From positions 1-44,255 of the forward strand of contig NZ_QAAA01000021.1 of assembly GCF_003046545.1 (NCBI RefSeq): a DNA stretch of 44,255 nucleotides, given 5' to 3'. This document shows positions 25,986 to 35,267 of the stretch, piece after piece. The number at the start of each line of letters is the position of its first letter. The first letter of the stretch is position 1. This stretch comes from Rhodovulum imhoffii (lineage in GTDB: Bacteria > Pseudomonadota > Alphaproteobacteria > Rhodobacterales > Rhodobacteraceae). Position numbers and translations under genes: made by a program. Below the pieces are notes generated by a model. It had not been told where the DNA came from and did not search any database. It saw nothing but the letters and a program-made list of their open reading frames with translations.

Positions 25986-26777
25986 TTACCTCAGGGCTGC
26001 CCCCGGCGCGCAGGCGATGAAGAACGGGTTGGCGTATCCCGGCTTGCCGTAGATCAGCGGCGAATGGTCGTCGAAACGGATCACCTGCCCGCCAGCGCCG
26101 GCCAGCACCGCGTGACCGGCGGCGGTATCCCATTCCATCGTTCGGCCAAGCCGCGGATAAAGATCCGCTTCACCCGTTGCCACGAGGCAGAATTTCAGGG
26201 ACGAGCCGGCGCTGACCAAAGTCTTGACGTCGTACCGGGCAATATAATCGTCGGTGGCCGCGTCACGGTGCGACTTCGAAGCCACGACGCGTAACGCGGA
26301 ATTGTCGGGGGATGCGACCATGATCGGGGCGATTTCGCCTGGGCTGGAAGGGTCGAGGGGGCCGCTTTCCTCGACCGACTGGCCGCTGGCGCGGGTGTAG
26401 AACAGCCGTCCGCGCGCCGGAGCGTAGACAACACCGCGGACCGGAAGGCCACCTTCCACCCAGGCGATATTGACGGTGAAATCCCCCCGTCGGCGAATGA
26501 ACTCCTTGGTGCCGTCCAGCGGATCGACAATGAGAAAGTTCTCTGCCCGTTCCACATGGCTTTCCGATTCTTCCTCGGTTACGATCAGGGTGCCGGGAAA
26601 GGCTTCCGACAGGGAAGCACGGATCAGGGCGTCAGCGGCCTCGTCGGCAGCCGTGACAGGACTTTGGTCCGATTTCACGCGGACCTCGAAATCCTTCGCG
26701 TTGTAAATCTCCATGATCCGGGTCCCGGCCTCGAGTGCGGCGCGGCGCATGACCTGTTCGAGAATGGAATAATCCAA
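25986..26777 (-). CDS. cysQ: 3'(2'),5'-bisphosphate nucleotidase CysQ
   Basis: This 263-residue metal-dependent phosphatase of the inositol-monophosphatase fold hydrolyses PAP, the by-product of PAPS-dependent sulfation, to AMP. Metal ligands are in TEEE (67-70), DPLDGTKEF (D85, D88), and the later EWDTAAGHAVL. Start: TTG at 26777 is preferred because AAGGAG sits 6 bp before it and the protein then begins MDYSILEQVM. A TTG 15 bp upstream is in frame but overlaps that ribosome-binding site. Its position between two sulfotransferases, galU/galE and an export permease is suggestive of a role in glycan sulfation, as well as general sulfur metabolism. Confidence 0.93.
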   Translation of the reverse strand: MDYSILEQVMRRAALEAGTRIMEIYNAKDFEVRVKSDQSPVTAADEAADALIRASLSEAFPGTLIVTEEESESHVERAENFLIVDPLDGTKEFIRRRGDFTVNIAWVEGGLPVRGVVYAPARGRLFYTRASGQSVEESGPLDPSSPGEIAPIMVASPDNSALRVVASKSHRDAATDDYIARYDVKTLVSAGSSLKFCLVATGEADLYPRLGRTMEWDTAAGHAVLAGAGGQVIRFDDHSPLIYGKPGYANPFFIACAPGAALR

Positions 26778-26798
26778 GGCTTTCTCCTTCAAGGTACG

Positions 26799-26826
26799 TT
26801 GTAAAATCCGGCTTCTTCGTTATGGT
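26799..26826 (+). promoter_or_regulatory. Putative promoter of the ABC-2 permease
   Basis: TTGTAA (26799-26804) and TATGGT (26821-26826) are 16 bp apart. If this is the promoter, transcription starts near 26833, downstream of the in-frame ATG at 26822. That favours the later GTG at 26885 as the permease start. The -10 is weak, so the call is tentative. Confidence 0.35.
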
Positions 26827-26884
26827 AAAGCCCGCGCCGGACAGCAAGGCCGCTGGGCGCGTTCAGGAAAAGGCGGGACGACCC

Positions 26885-27706
26885 GTGTTCGAGACATACA
26901 AACCCCGAAACCGGTTCAGTGCAGGGCTGCGTACGCTCGGGATCATCCATTACAATGCCGTGAATACCGTTCGCGGGGGGCATCGCAATGCCATTATCGG
27001 AATTCTTCTGACGATGATGCAAGCCTTTCTCCTTCTCACCGTCTTCATGGTCATGTTTCAGGTTCTCGGCCTTCGGTCCGCGGCGCTGCGTGGCGACTTC
27101 ATGCTTTACATGATGACCGGAATCTTCTTGTTCATGACGCATAACGAGGCGGTCAAGAAGACGGCGGGCGCCGCCGGGCCGATCGGGGGGATACTTCTGC
27201 ACGCGCCGATGAATACGATCATCGCCATCGCGTCAACGGCCTTGTCCGTGTTGTATTCGCGGGTTCTGGCGCTGGGCGCGGTGCTGTTTCTCTATTATGC
27301 ACTGTTCAATCAGTTCACGATCGAGCAACCTGTATGGGCCTTCGCGATGCTGCTGCTGGCCTGGTTTGCCGGCATTGCCGTGGGCAGCCTTTTTTACGGG
27401 CTGAGGCCCTGGTTTCCGAAGCTCGCGCCGATGATGGTTCAGCTTTACCGGCGTGCGAACATGATTTTCTCCGGCAAGATGTTCGTGGCGAATTCGCTGC
27501 CCAGCAGCGTGTTGCCCATGTTCGACTGGAATCCACTGTTCCACACCATCGACCAGTGCCGGGGCTTTACATTCTTGAATTACTCTCCGTATTTCACGAA
27601 CGTCGGCTACCCGTTCTATCTGGGGTGCACGCTGATCATTATAGGGATGATGCTTCAGTTCTTTACCCAGAAGCGCGCCTCTGTCAGCTGGAATGCCGGG
27701 CGCTGA
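26885..27706 (+). CDS. ABC-2 type export permease (surface polysaccharide)
   Basis: This 273-residue inner-membrane protein has about six hydrophobic segments (for example IIGILLTMMQAFLLLTVFMV and VLALGAVLFLYYALF). It carries the ABC-2 region MFDWNPLFHTIDQCRGF near the C-terminus, as in KpsM/Wzm-like polysaccharide exporters. GTG at 26885 is chosen because conserved sequence begins FETYKPRNRFSAGL, GGGA lies 6 bp upstream, and a possible -10 covers the alternative ATG at 26822 (294 residues). No ATPase gene adjoins it; the nearest candidate partner is the KpsT-like gene at 38776. It diverges from cysQ. Confidence 0.85.
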   Translation: MFETYKPRNRFSAGLRTLGIIHYNAVNTVRGGHRNAIIGILLTMMQAFLLLTVFMVMFQVLGLRSAALRGDFMLYMMTGIFLFMTHNEAVKKTAGAAGPIGGILLHAPMNTIIAIASTALSVLYSRVLALGAVLFLYYALFNQFTIEQPVWAFAMLLLAWFAGIAVGSLFYGLRPWFPKLAPMMVQLYRRANMIFSGKMFVANSLPSSVLPMFDWNPLFHTIDQCRGFTFLNYSPYFTNVGYPFYLGCTLIIIGMMLQFFTQKRASVSWNAGR

Positions 27707-28327
27707 TCATGTGACCACCCGCAGGGTCAGGTTCAGCCGGCCACTCTTTGGCAGAAGCGAGGAGGAACCGGGCCTGATCCGGTCGATGCCGTGGTGGATC
27801 AGCCGTGCGGGGCCGCTCAGCATCAGGACATCGCCTGAGTCGAGCCACAGGCTCTCCGTGGGGCCGCCGCGGTCGACCGATCCGATGCGAAAGCGTCCCG
27901 AATCGCCCAGTGAGATCGAAAGAACGGGCCACCGGAAATCCGTTTCGTCCCGATCCTGATGCAGGCCCATCCGGGCGGTTTCCGTGTAAAAGTTGATCAG
28001 GCAGCATTCCGGCTGGCGACTCAGGCCGGTGATCTCGGACCAGACGCCCAGAATGCTTTCGGGAATGGGTGGCCAGGCTGTGCCGCGGGGATGATGCGCG
28101 ATGTAACGGTATCCGCGCCGGTCTGAGAACCAGCCATAGTTGCCTGCCGCGCTCATGCGCACGCTCATTTTCTGGCCGAACCGGGTTTCAGGCTGGAAGA
28201 ACGGTGCCGCCCGGACAACCTTGCGTACATCGTTCACCAGCGATCGCTGGGCCGCATGGGACAGGTAGCCTCTGAAAACAGGGATTCCCCGGATGATCAG
28301 TGTCGGGGCGGGCGGGGAGGGAAACAT
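27707..28327 (-). CDS. alkB: Alpha-ketoglutarate-dependent DNA/RNA demethylase AlkB
   Basis: This 206-residue Fe(II)/2-oxoglutarate dioxygenase directly repairs alkylated bases such as 1-methyladenine and 3-methylcytosine. The iron ligands are H123 and D125 (HQDRD) with H178 or H179 (HHG). The 2-oxoglutarate contacts are R197 and R203, in RLNLTLR, spaced as in E. coli AlkB. NYGWFSDRRGYRY is the substrate-loop region. Its stop codon directly abuts the stop of the convergent permease (27704-27706). It is divergent from dnaK, with a 170-bp gap that holds the heat-shock promoter. Confidence 0.95.
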   Translation of the reverse strand: MFPSPPAPTLIIRGIPVFRGYLSHAAQRSLVNDVRKVVRAAPFFQPETRFGQKMSVRMSAAGNYGWFSDRRGYRYIAHHPRGTAWPPIPESILGVWSEITGLSRQPECCLINFYTETARMGLHQDRDETDFRWPVLSISLGDSGRFRIGSVDRGGPTESLWLDSGDVLMLSGPARLIHHGIDRIRPGSSSLLPKSGRLNLTLRVVT

Positions 28328-28359
28328 CGCAACTTCTCACATTTCTGTCATGGGGGCCG

Positions 28360-28386
28360 CTTGCAGGGGCGCAGACCCCCCCTTAT
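28360..28386 (+). promoter_or_regulatory. Heat-shock (sigma-32-type) promoter of dnaK
   Basis: CTTGCA (28360-28365), a 13-bp spacer and CCCCTTAT (28379-28386) match the sigma-32 consensus CTTGAA-N13-15-CCCCAT-T with one change in the -35. It lies 112 bp upstream of the dnaK start, so the mRNA would have a leader of about 100 nt. Confidence 0.65.
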
Positions 28387-28497
28387 ATACCCCGGGACGC
28401 CGGTTTGGGGATGACCCCCAGCCTTTTGGGATCGGGGCGGGGAAGCCTTGTGAGGGTCCGTGCCCCATAACATCGCCGAAGAAAGAGGTAGTACAAA

Positions 28498-30411
28498 ATG
28501 GCCAAAGTCATCGGGATCGACCTCGGGACGACCAACTCCTGCGTTGCCATCATGGATGGTGCGCAACCGCGTGTGATCGAAAATGCCGAAGGCGCGCGCA
28601 CGACCCCCTCCATCGTCGCCTTTACCGACGACGAGCGTCTGGTAGGGCAGCCGGCCAAGCGCCAGGCCGTGACCAACCCGGAAAACACCGTTTTCGCAGT
28701 CAAGCGCCTGATCGGTCGCCGTGTGGATGACGCCGAGGTTCTCAAGGACAAGGACCATGTCCCCTACAAGATCGTGGACGGTGGCAACGGTGATGCCTGG
28801 GTGGAAGTGAAGGGTGAGAAATACAGCCCCAGCCAGATTTCCGCCTTCACCCTGCAAAAGATGAAGGAAACCGCCGAAAGCTATCTGGGCGAAGAGGTGA
28901 CGCAGGCCGTCATTACCGTCCCGGCCTATTTCAACGACGCCCAGCGTCAGGCCACGAAGGACGCCGGCAAGATCGCCGGGCTTGAGGTGCTGCGCATCAT
29001 CAATGAACCCACCGCAGCCGCGCTGGCTTACGGGTTGGACAAGAAGGACAGCAAGACCATCGCCGTTTATGACCTTGGCGGGGGGACTTTCGACATCACC
29101 ATTCTTGAGATCGACGACGGTCTTTTCGAAGTGAAATCCACCAACGGGGATACGTTCCTGGGCGGGGAAGACTTCGACATGCGCATCGTTTCCTACCTGG
29201 CTGATGAGTTCAAGAAGGAACACGGTGTCGACCTGACCAAGGACAAGATGGCGCTTCAACGTCTCAAGGAGGCGGCCGAAAAGGCCAAGATCGAACTGTC
29301 GTCTTCGTCCCAGACCGAGATTAACCAGCCTTTCATCAGCATGGACGGAAAGACGGGTACGCCGCTTCATATGGTGATGAAGCTGACCCGTGCCAAGCTG
29401 GAAAGCCTGGTCGGCGACCTGATCAAGAGATCCATCAAGCCGTGCCAGGCTGCGCTGAAGGATGCGGGCCTGTCCACCTCGGATATCGATGAGGTTGTCC
29501 TCGTCGGCGGTATGACCCGTATGCCGAAGGTGATCGAAGAGGTTACCAGGTTCTTCGGCAAGGAACCCCACAAGGGTGTGAACCCCGACGAGGTCGTGGC
29601 CATGGGGGCCGCCATTCAGGCGGGCGTGCTTCAGGGCGATGTCAAGGATGTCGTGCTGCTGGATGTCACGCCTCTGTCGCTGGGGATCGAAACGCTGGGG
29701 GGCGTCTTTACCCGCCTGATTGATCGCAATACCACGATTCCCACCAAGAAATCGCAGATCTTCTCCACGGCGGAAGACAACCAGAACGCGGTCACCATCC
29801 GTGTGTTCCAGGGCGAGCGTGAGATGGCTTCTGACAACAAGCTGCTGGGACAGTTCAACCTGGAAGACATTCCGCCCGCGCCGCGCGGCATGCCCCAGAT
29901 CGAGGTGACTTTCGATATCGATGCGAACGGGATCGTTTCGGTCAGTGCCAAGGACAAGGGTACGGGCAAGGAGCAGAAGATCACCATCCAGGCCTCGGGA
30001 GGCTTGTCGGATGATGAGATCGAAAAGATGGTCAAGGATGCCGAAGCCAACGCCGAGGCCGACAAGCAGCGCAAGGAACTGGTGGAAACCCGCAACCAGG
30101 CCGAAAGCCTGATCCACTCTACCGAAAAGTCGCTCGAAGAGCACAGCGACAAGGTCGATCCGACCACGGTGGAAGCGATCGAACTGGCGGTGAGCGCGCT
30201 CAAGGAGACGCTTGAAGGCGATGATGCCGGCAAGATCAAGGCGGGCATCCAGAACGTGACCGAAGCGGCGATGAAGCTGGGTGAGGCCATTTACAAGGCC
30301 CAGCAGGAGGAGGCCGGAGAGGTCGACCCTGAAGACGACGCACCCAAGGGCGTGGATGACGATATCGTCGACGCCGATTTCGAAGACCTGGACGACAAGA
30401 AGCGTTCGTAA
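28498..30411 (+). CDS. dnaK: Molecular chaperone DnaK (Hsp70)
   Basis: This 637-residue chaperone binds exposed hydrophobic peptides in an ATP-driven cycle with DnaJ and GrpE. The ATPase domain has [10 protein letters not shown] (5-14), [13 protein letters not shown] and [11 protein letters not shown]; the substrate-binding domain contains [16 protein letters not shown]. The C-terminal tail is acidic and ends [13 protein letters not shown], the EEVD-like alphaproteobacterial variant. GAGG lies 8 bp before the ATG. dnaJ follows 72 bp downstream after a strong hairpin. The large frame on the opposite strand is an artefact of codon bias. Confidence 0.99.
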   Translation: MAKVIGIDLGTTNSCVAIMDGAQPRVIENAEGARTTPSIVAFTDDERLVGQPAKRQAVTNPENTVFAVKRLIGRRVDDAEVLKDKDHVPYKIVDGGNGDAWVEVKGEKYSPSQISAFTLQKMKETAESYLGEEVTQAVITVPAYFNDAQRQATKDAGKIAGLEVLRIINEPTAAALAYGLDKKDSKTIAVYDLGGGTFDITILEIDDGLFEVKSTNGDTFLGGEDFDMRIVSYLADEFKKEHGVDLTKDKMALQRLKEAAEKAKIELSSSSQTEINQPFISMDGKTGTPLHMVMKLTRAKLESLVGDLIKRSIKPCQAALKDAGLSTSDIDEVVLVGGMTRMPKVIEEVTRFFGKEPHKGVNPDEVVAMGAAIQAGVLQGDVKDVVLLDVTPLSLGIETLGGVFTRLIDRNTTIPTKKSQIFSTAEDNQNAVTIRVFQGEREMASDNKLLGQFNLEDIPPAPRGMPQIEVTFDIDANGIVSVSAKDKGTGKEQKITIQASGGLSDDEIEKMVKDAEANAEADKQRKELVETRNQAESLIHSTEKSLEEHSDKVDPTTVEAIELAVSALKETLEGDDAGKIKAGIQNVTEAAMKLGEAIYKAQQEEAGEVDPEDDAPKGVDDDIVDADFEDLDDKKRS

Positions 30412-30431
30412 CGCATCAACGGAACCCTGCT

Positions 30432-30456
30432 GGCAGGCCCGCACGCCGGGCCTGCC
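30432..30456 (+). other. Strong hairpin between dnaK and dnaJ
   Basis: GGCAGGCCCG (30432-30441), loop CACGC, and CGGGCCTGCC (30447-30456) form a perfect 10-bp stem with no following T-run. It probably reduces readthrough or stabilises the dnaK mRNA, giving less DnaJ than DnaK, as seen in many dnaKJ operons. Confidence 0.7.
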
Positions 30457-30483
30457 CCCGCGTTCCCCGCAAGAGGGCAGCTT

Positions 30484-31629
30484 ATGGCAAAACGCGATTA
30501 CTATGAGGTTCTGGGGATCAACCGCGGCGCCTCTGCCGATGAGATCAAGAAGGCCTATCGCAAGAAGGCCAAGGAACTGCACCCGGATCGCAACGCGGAC
30601 GATCCCAACGCCGAGACGCAGTTCAAGGAAGTGAACGAAGCCTACGAGGCCCTGAAAGACCCCGACAAGAAAGCCGCCTATGACAGGTTTGGCCATGCCG
30701 CCTTTGAGGGCGGAATGGGGGGCGGTCCGCGCGGTGCGGGGGGCTTTGGGCAAGGCGATTTCGCTTCGGCCTTCTCCAACGTGTTCGACGATCTGTTCGG
30801 CGATTTCATGGGCGGTGGCGGGCCCGGAACCCGGCAGCGGGCAACCCGTGGTTCGGACTTGCGTTACAATCTGGCGATTTCGCTGGAAGAGGCCTATGCG
30901 GGGCTTCAAAAGACCATAAAGGTGCCGACATCGGTCGCCTGCGATACCTGTAACGGGACCGGCGCCGAAAGCGGGGCGGAGCCGACGACATGCCCGACCT
31001 GTTCGGGGATGGGGAAGGTGCGCGCGCAGCAGGGTTTCTTCACGGTGGAGCGCACCTGCCCGACCTGCGGTGGAATCGGCCAGATCATCAAGAACCCGTG
31101 TCGGGAGTGTACCGGGAACGGTCGCGTTCAGAAGGAACGCTCACTTTCGGTGAATATTCCCAAAGGGGTCGAAACCGGCACCCGGATTCGCCTTGCCGGG
31201 GAGGGGGAAGCCGGGCTGCGCGGGGGGCCACCCGGCGATCTGTACATCTTTATCCAGGTGAAGGAACACTCATTGTTCCAGCGTGAGGGACAAAACCTGT
31301 TTTGTCCGGTACCGGTTTCGATGACGGCTGCTGCGCTGGGCGGCGAAATCGAAGTGCCGACGATCGACGGTGGGCGGGCGCGGGTGAAAGTGCCTTCGGG
31401 CAGCCAGTCAGGTCGGCAGATGCGCCTGCGCGGGAAGGGCATGCCTGCATTGCGCGGGGCCGGGCAGGGTGACATGTTCATCGAGTTGAGCGTGGAGACC
31501 CCGGTCAATCTGACCGCCCGGCAAAAAGAGCTTTTGCGTGAGTTCGAGGAACTTTCAGAAGAAAACAATCCTGAAGGATCCAGCTTTTTCAAGAAGGTCC
31601 GCAGTTTCTGGGACGGGATGAAAAGCTGA
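30484..31629 (+). CDS. dnaJ: Chaperone protein DnaJ (Hsp40)
   Basis: This is a 381-residue co-chaperone. The J domain (1-70) has the HPD motif at 33-35, which stimulates DnaK ATPase. A Gly/Phe-rich region follows (about 75-110). The four zinc-binding repeats are [24 protein letters not shown] and CRECTGNG, so both zinc centres are complete. The C-terminal substrate-binding domains end the protein. It is type I DnaJ of normal length, cotranscribed with dnaK. An intrinsic terminator follows 27 bp after its stop. Confidence 0.98.
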   Translation: MAKRDYYEVLGINRGASADEIKKAYRKKAKELHPDRNADDPNAETQFKEVNEAYEALKDPDKKAAYDRFGHAAFEGGMGGGPRGAGGFGQGDFASAFSNVFDDLFGDFMGGGGPGTRQRATRGSDLRYNLAISLEEAYAGLQKTIKVPTSVACDTCNGTGAESGAEPTTCPTCSGMGKVRAQQGFFTVERTCPTCGGIGQIIKNPCRECTGNGRVQKERSLSVNIPKGVETGTRIRLAGEGEAGLRGGPPGDLYIFIQVKEHSLFQREGQNLFCPVPVSMTAAALGGEIEVPTIDGGRARVKVPSGSQSGRQMRLRGKGMPALRGAGQGDMFIELSVETPVNLTARQKELLREFEELSEENNPEGSSFFKKVRSFWDGMKS

Positions 31630-31655
31630 TTAACGCTTTGTTTACCGGGGACTGA

Positions 31656-31689
31656 GAAGGTCGGCGCATGAGCCGACCTTCATCTTTTT
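31656..31689 (+). terminator. Intrinsic terminator of dnaKJ, overlapping the radC start
   Basis: GAAGGTCGGC (31656-31665), loop GCATGA, and GCCGACCTTC (31672-31681) form a perfect 10-bp stem, followed by ATCTTTTT (31682-31689). This has the form of a Rho-independent terminator. The radC ATG at 31668 sits in the loop, so either radC begins further down (ATG at 31701) or the hairpin also controls it. Confidence 0.75.
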
Positions 31690-32438
31690 CGGACAGGGCG
31701 ATGCCGCTTTTCGAGGGGCCCGGCGGGGCACCCGTGCTGACGCCGGGAATACGCCTGCCGTCGTATATCAAGGATCATCGCAAGCGTCTGCGCACCCGCT
31801 TCATGGAAGGGGGGGCACAGGCCGTGCCCGATTACGAGTTGCTGGAACTTGTCCTCTTTCGGGCCCTGCCCCGTCAGGATGTAAAGCCTCTGGCGCGGGA
31901 GTTGCTGGATACATTCGGGGATTTCAACCGGGTCCTCTCGGCCCCGCCGGCGCGATTGCAGGCGATCAAAGGTGTGGGGGAGGCCGTGGTACAGGAGATC
32001 AAGATCGTGGAGGCCGCAGCACACCGTATGGCGCGGGCGCGGGTGCTGCAACGGCAGGTGATTTCGGGCTGGGACGCGCTGCTGGATTATTGCCATACCG
32101 CTATGGCCCACCGGGAGACGGAGCAGTTTCGAGTTCTCTATCTCGATCGCAAGAACGTTCTGATCGCGGATGAGGAACAGGCTCGCGGTACGGTCGATCA
32201 CGTGCCCGTCTATCCCCGCGAGGTCGTGAAGAGGGCGTTGGAGTTGAATGCAAGCGCATTCATTCTTGTGCACAATCACCCTTCGGGGGATCCGACCCCC
32301 TCCGAGGCCGATATCCTGATGACCCGCCAGATCGACACTGCCGCGCAGGCGCTTTCACTGTACCTGCATGACCATCTCATCATCGGGGCCTCGCGGGAGT
32401 TGAGCTTTCGTGCCGAGGGATATTTGGACGGGTTCTGA
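31668..32438 (+). CDS. radC: DNA repair protein RadC (JAB/MPN domain)
   Basis: This 256-residue protein, if started at 31668, has a UPF0758 N-terminal helix-hairpin-helix region (DYELLELVLFRALPRQDVKPLAR) and a C-terminal JAMM metalloprotease-like domain. The motif HNHPSGDPTPSEAD places ligands H202 and H204 with a downstream Asp. The molecular role remains uncertain; the link to DNA repair in E. coli was revised. The ATG at 31668 lies in the loop of the dnaKJ terminator, and the next in-frame ATG (31701, MPLFEGPGG) would give 245 residues. I keep the longer form but regard the shorter as equally possible. Confidence 0.93.
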   Translation: MSRPSSFSDRAMPLFEGPGGAPVLTPGIRLPSYIKDHRKRLRTRFMEGGAQAVPDYELLELVLFRALPRQDVKPLARELLDTFGDFNRVLSAPPARLQAIKGVGEAVVQEIKIVEAAAHRMARARVLQRQVISGWDALLDYCHTAMAHRETEQFRVLYLDRKNVLIADEEQARGTVDHVPVYPREVVKRALELNASAFILVHNHPSGDPTPSEADILMTRQIDTAAQALSLYLHDHLIIGASRELSFRAEGYLDGF

Positions 32439-32463
32439 CTCTCCGTGCCGGTCTCATCCGGAA

Positions 32464-32493
32464 TTGACATCGGCCCTTGGCCGCCGCTAGGCC
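32464..32493 (+). promoter_or_regulatory. Putative promoter of kdsB-kdsA
   Basis: A perfect TTGACA (32464-32469) is followed after 18 bp by TAGGCC (32488-32493), a weak -10. The next bases form a hairpin, AGGCCT (32489-32494), loop CCTGC, AGGCCT (32500-32505), just before the ribosome-binding region of kdsB. The -35 is convincing, the -10 less so. Confidence 0.4.
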
Positions 32494-32519
32494 TCCTGCA
32501 GGCCTGACTGGAGTGTTCC

Positions 32520-33305
32520 GTGAAAACCATCGTCCTGATCCCGGCGCGCTATGCTTCAACGCGCTATCCCGGCAAACCTCTGGCGGAGTTGCGTCAGCCG
32601 GACGGCAGCCGCAAACCCCTTATCCAGATGAGTTGGGAAGCCGCCTGCCGTGTTTGCGGCGTGGATGAGGTGTATGTCGCCACCGATGACGCCCGGATCG
32701 CCGATGCGGCACAGCGGTTTGGAGCACGGGTGGTGATGACGGCGGAAAGTTGTGAAAACGGTACCGCCCGCTGTGCCGATGCCCTGGCGCGGGGGCTGGA
32801 GGCGGATCTGGTGGTGAATTTCCAGGGCGATGCGCCGCTGACCCCGCCGTGGTTTGTCGAGGCTTTGATTGCGGCGATGCAGGCCGATCCGGCGTTATCC
32901 GTGGCCACGCCGGTGTTGCGTTGCGATGCCGACACTTACGCGGCTTTTCTGGATGACCGCCGCAATGGGCGCGTGGGGGGGACGACGGCTGTATTCGATG
33001 CTGCGGGAAACGCGCTCTATTTTTCAAAAGAGGTGATTCCTCATGTCGATCCGGCCAGCTTGCCTGACCCGGTGCCCGTGTTTCACCATGTCGGCGTTTA
33101 CGCGTATCGCCCGGCGGCACTGGCGGATTATACGAAAACCGCGCCCACCCCTCTGGAAAAGCTGGAAGGGCTGGAACAATTGAGATTTCTTGAAACCGGA
33201 ATACCGATACGGTGCGTGCAGGTGGAGGCGCGTGGCCGGGTCTTCTGGGAACTGAACAACCCCACCGATGTGTCCCGAATCGAAACCGCGTTGAGAACGC
33301 TATGA
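32520..33305 (+). CDS. kdsB: 3-deoxy-manno-octulosonate cytidylyltransferase (CMP-Kdo synthetase)
   Basis: This 261-residue enzyme activates Kdo to CMP-Kdo. The nucleotide-binding start [14 protein letters not shown] is at 8-21. [11 protein letters not shown] is the metal-binding block, and [12 protein letters not shown] and [10 protein letters not shown] are further family blocks. The start is GTG at 32520 after TGGAG. The final four bases ATGA overlap kdsA, so the two enzymes are coupled. CMP-Kdo serves lipid A-core and, in ABC-dependent capsules, the poly-Kdo linker. The kps-like genes lie about 5 kb downstream. Confidence 0.96.
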   Translation: MKTIVLIPARYASTRYPGKPLAELRQPDGSRKPLIQMSWEAACRVCGVDEVYVATDDARIADAAQRFGARVVMTAESCENGTARCADALARGLEADLVVNFQGDAPLTPPWFVEALIAAMQADPALSVATPVLRCDADTYAAFLDDRRNGRVGGTTAVFDAAGNALYFSKEVIPHVDPASLPDPVPVFHHVGVYAYRPAALADYTKTAPTPLEKLEGLEQLRFLETGIPIRCVQVEARGRVFWELNNPTDVSRIETALRTL

Positions 33306-34126
33306 CCCGAACAGTGATCGTCAAGGATATTGAAATCGGCGCCTGCCAGCCCTTTGTGCTGATGGCCGGACCCTGCCAGTTGGAAAGTCTAGACCACGCC
33401 CGCATGATGGCCGAGCGGATTGCGCAAGCCTGCGCACCCACCGGGACACGGTTTGTTTTCAAGGGCAGCTTCGACAAGGCGAACCGATCGTCCGTGACGA
33501 CGCCGCGCGGCCTTGGCATCGAGGAGGGGTTGTCGATTCTGTCGAAAGTCGGGGCGGAATTCGGCTGTCCGACCTTGACTGACGTGCATGAAATCGCCCA
33601 CTGCGCCCCCGCCGCGCAGGCGGTGGATATATTGCAGATTCCAGCCTTTCTGTGCCGACAGACAGATCTGCTGCTCGCGGCGGGCGAAACAGGCGCGGGG
33701 ATCAATGTAAAGAAGGGCCAGTTTCTGGCGCCATGGGACATGGCCAATGTCGCGGAAAAAATCTCCAGCACCGGCAACACGCGTATCCTGTTGTGTGACC
33801 GGGGGACATCCTTTGGCTACAACACGCTGGTGACCGATTTCCGGGGCCTGCCAATCATGGCGCGTACAGGGTACCCGGTGGTTTTTGACGCAACCCATTC
33901 CGTGCAGCAACCGGGCGGGCAAGGTGTCACCAGCGGCGGCCAGAGAGAGTTTGCCCCGGTTTTGGCCCGCGCCGCCGTGGCCGTGGGGGTGGCGGCGGTG
34001 TTCATCGAGACGCATCAAAATCCGGATAGTGCCCCCAGCGATGGGCCAAACATGATTCCCGTCGACCAGATGGAAGGCCTGATCGGGCGGTTGCGTGCGA
34101 TCGACGATCTGATCAAGGCTGCCTGA
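33302..34126 (+). CDS. kdsA: 2-dehydro-3-deoxyphosphooctonate aldolase (Kdo-8-phosphate synthase)
   Basis: This 274-residue TIM-barrel enzyme condenses phosphoenolpyruvate and arabinose 5-phosphate to Kdo-8-phosphate. The conserved MAGPCQLES (near residue 21) and [12 protein letters not shown] (near 55) blocks are intact, as are [12 protein letters not shown] and [17 protein letters not shown]. The start is ATG at 33302, overlapping kdsB; an upstream in-frame start lies within kdsB. It uses the product of kdsD (13382). An 81-bp gap then leads to the phage-like genes. Confidence 0.97.
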   Translation: MTRTVIVKDIEIGACQPFVLMAGPCQLESLDHARMMAERIAQACAPTGTRFVFKGSFDKANRSSVTTPRGLGIEEGLSILSKVGAEFGCPTLTDVHEIAHCAPAAQAVDILQIPAFLCRQTDLLLAAGETGAGINVKKGQFLAPWDMANVAEKISSTGNTRILLCDRGTSFGYNTLVTDFRGLPIMARTGYPVVFDATHSVQQPGGQGVTSGGQREFAPVLARAAVAVGVAAVFIETHQNPDSAPSDGPNMIPVDQMEGLIGRLRAIDDLIKAA

Positions 34127-34207
34127 TCCGGGAACCGTGCGGCTGTCCCAGCGGCTGTTAACCTGATTTACCTATCTTCCCGCCGACGAAATGGTTGGGA
34201 GACCTTC

Positions 34208-35266
34208 ATGCCGGACATATCCGCGAACCTTGCGTTGCCTTTCATATTGTCGGCGCAGGCGCAAAAACACGTTACCCACAATGAAGCCCTGCGTGTGTTG
34301 GACGCGGTTGTGCAGCTTGCTGTCGAAAGCCACAGCTTGAAACAGCCGCCTGCGATGGTTGAGGAGGGCGCGCGCTACATCGTGGCGGCGGGCGGTACGG
34401 GACCCTGGCAGGGCCGGGACGATTCCGTCGCGGTGTTTGACAACGGAGGGTGGATGTTCCTGGCACCCCGCGCGGGCTGGCGAGCCTATGATCGCGAAAC
34501 CGGGGCCGGGTTGCTTCATGACGGTGCGGCATGGATCAAGGATGGGGGGAATCATCAGAATCTGCCGGGGGTTGGGGTGAATGCCGCCTTTGATAAGACC
34601 AACCGTCTGGCGGTATCTTCCCCCGCGACGTTGCTGACCCATGAAGGTGCGGGGCATCAGCTCAAGGTAAACAAGGCGGGCGCGGCGGATACGGCCAGCC
34701 TGTTGTTCCAGACCGACTGGTCCGGGCGGGCTGAAATGGGCACTGCGGGGACGGACGACTTTGCCATCAAGGTTTCGGCCGACGGCACGGCCTGGACCGA
34801 GGCCCTGCGGATTTCCGGCAGCAGCGGGCATGTTTCAGGTGCGGCGCTGCAACAGGCACCAGCGGACACCACGCCGGGGCGGCTCGCGCGGGCGGATTTC
34901 GTTTATGGCCCCGGAAATGTTGTGGGGCCAGTCAACGATGTCGATGGGGTACCGTCCGGGGCGGTGATCGAGCAGGGGAAAAACGCAAACGGGGAATATG
35001 TGCGTTTTGCCGATGGGACACAGATTTGCTGGCATGCGGTGACCTGTGACGCGACCGGAGAAACGCGTTGGGTTTTTCCAGCGGGGTTCCAAAGCTGGCC
35101 CGTGGCAAGTGTCACGCCACATACCATCTATGAATCTTTTCTGGCTGGCCGGTTCTTTGAACGCAGCCTGAACTGGATCGACTTCAGCGTGTTTCAAACG
35201 GGCGATACACGGCGGCGTTTGTTCTGCCATCTGCTTGCTTTTGGCCGCTGGAAGCGGGAGGCTTGA
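34208..35266 (+). CDS. DUF2793-type phage-tail-like protein
   Basis: This is a 352-residue protein. It opens SANLALPFILSAQAQKHVTHN, then NEALRVLDAVVQLAV, matching the DUF2793 family found near prophage and gene-transfer-agent tails in alphaproteobacteria. The second half has repeated beta-rich segments and ends like a tail-fibre tip (FSVFQTGDTRRRLFCHLLAFGRW). It may be a structural or receptor-binding tail component, but no other capsid, portal or terminase genes are nearby. It begins a run of three close genes. The ATG at 34208 is the first in-frame start after GTTGGGAGAC. Confidence 0.75.
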   Translation: MPDISANLALPFILSAQAQKHVTHNEALRVLDAVVQLAVESHSLKQPPAMVEEGARYIVAAGGTGPWQGRDDSVAVFDNGGWMFLAPRAGWRAYDRETGAGLLHDGAAWIKDGGNHQNLPGVGVNAAFDKTNRLAVSSPATLLTHEGAGHQLKVNKAGAADTASLLFQTDWSGRAEMGTAGTDDFAIKVSADGTAWTEALRISGSSGHVSGAALQQAPADTTPGRLARADFVYGPGNVVGPVNDVDGVPSGAVIEQGKNANGEYVRFADGTQICWHAVTCDATGETRWVFPAGFQSWPVASVTPHTIYESFLAGRFFERSLNWIDFSVFQTGDTRRRLFCHLLAFGRWKREA

Positions 35267-35267
35267 A

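Noticed and set aside
28348-30909. 853-codon open frame on the minus strand opposite dnaK and dnaJ
   Set aside because: It is antisense to DnaK, whose strong codon bias is known to create long antisense open frames; there is no start signal or motif.
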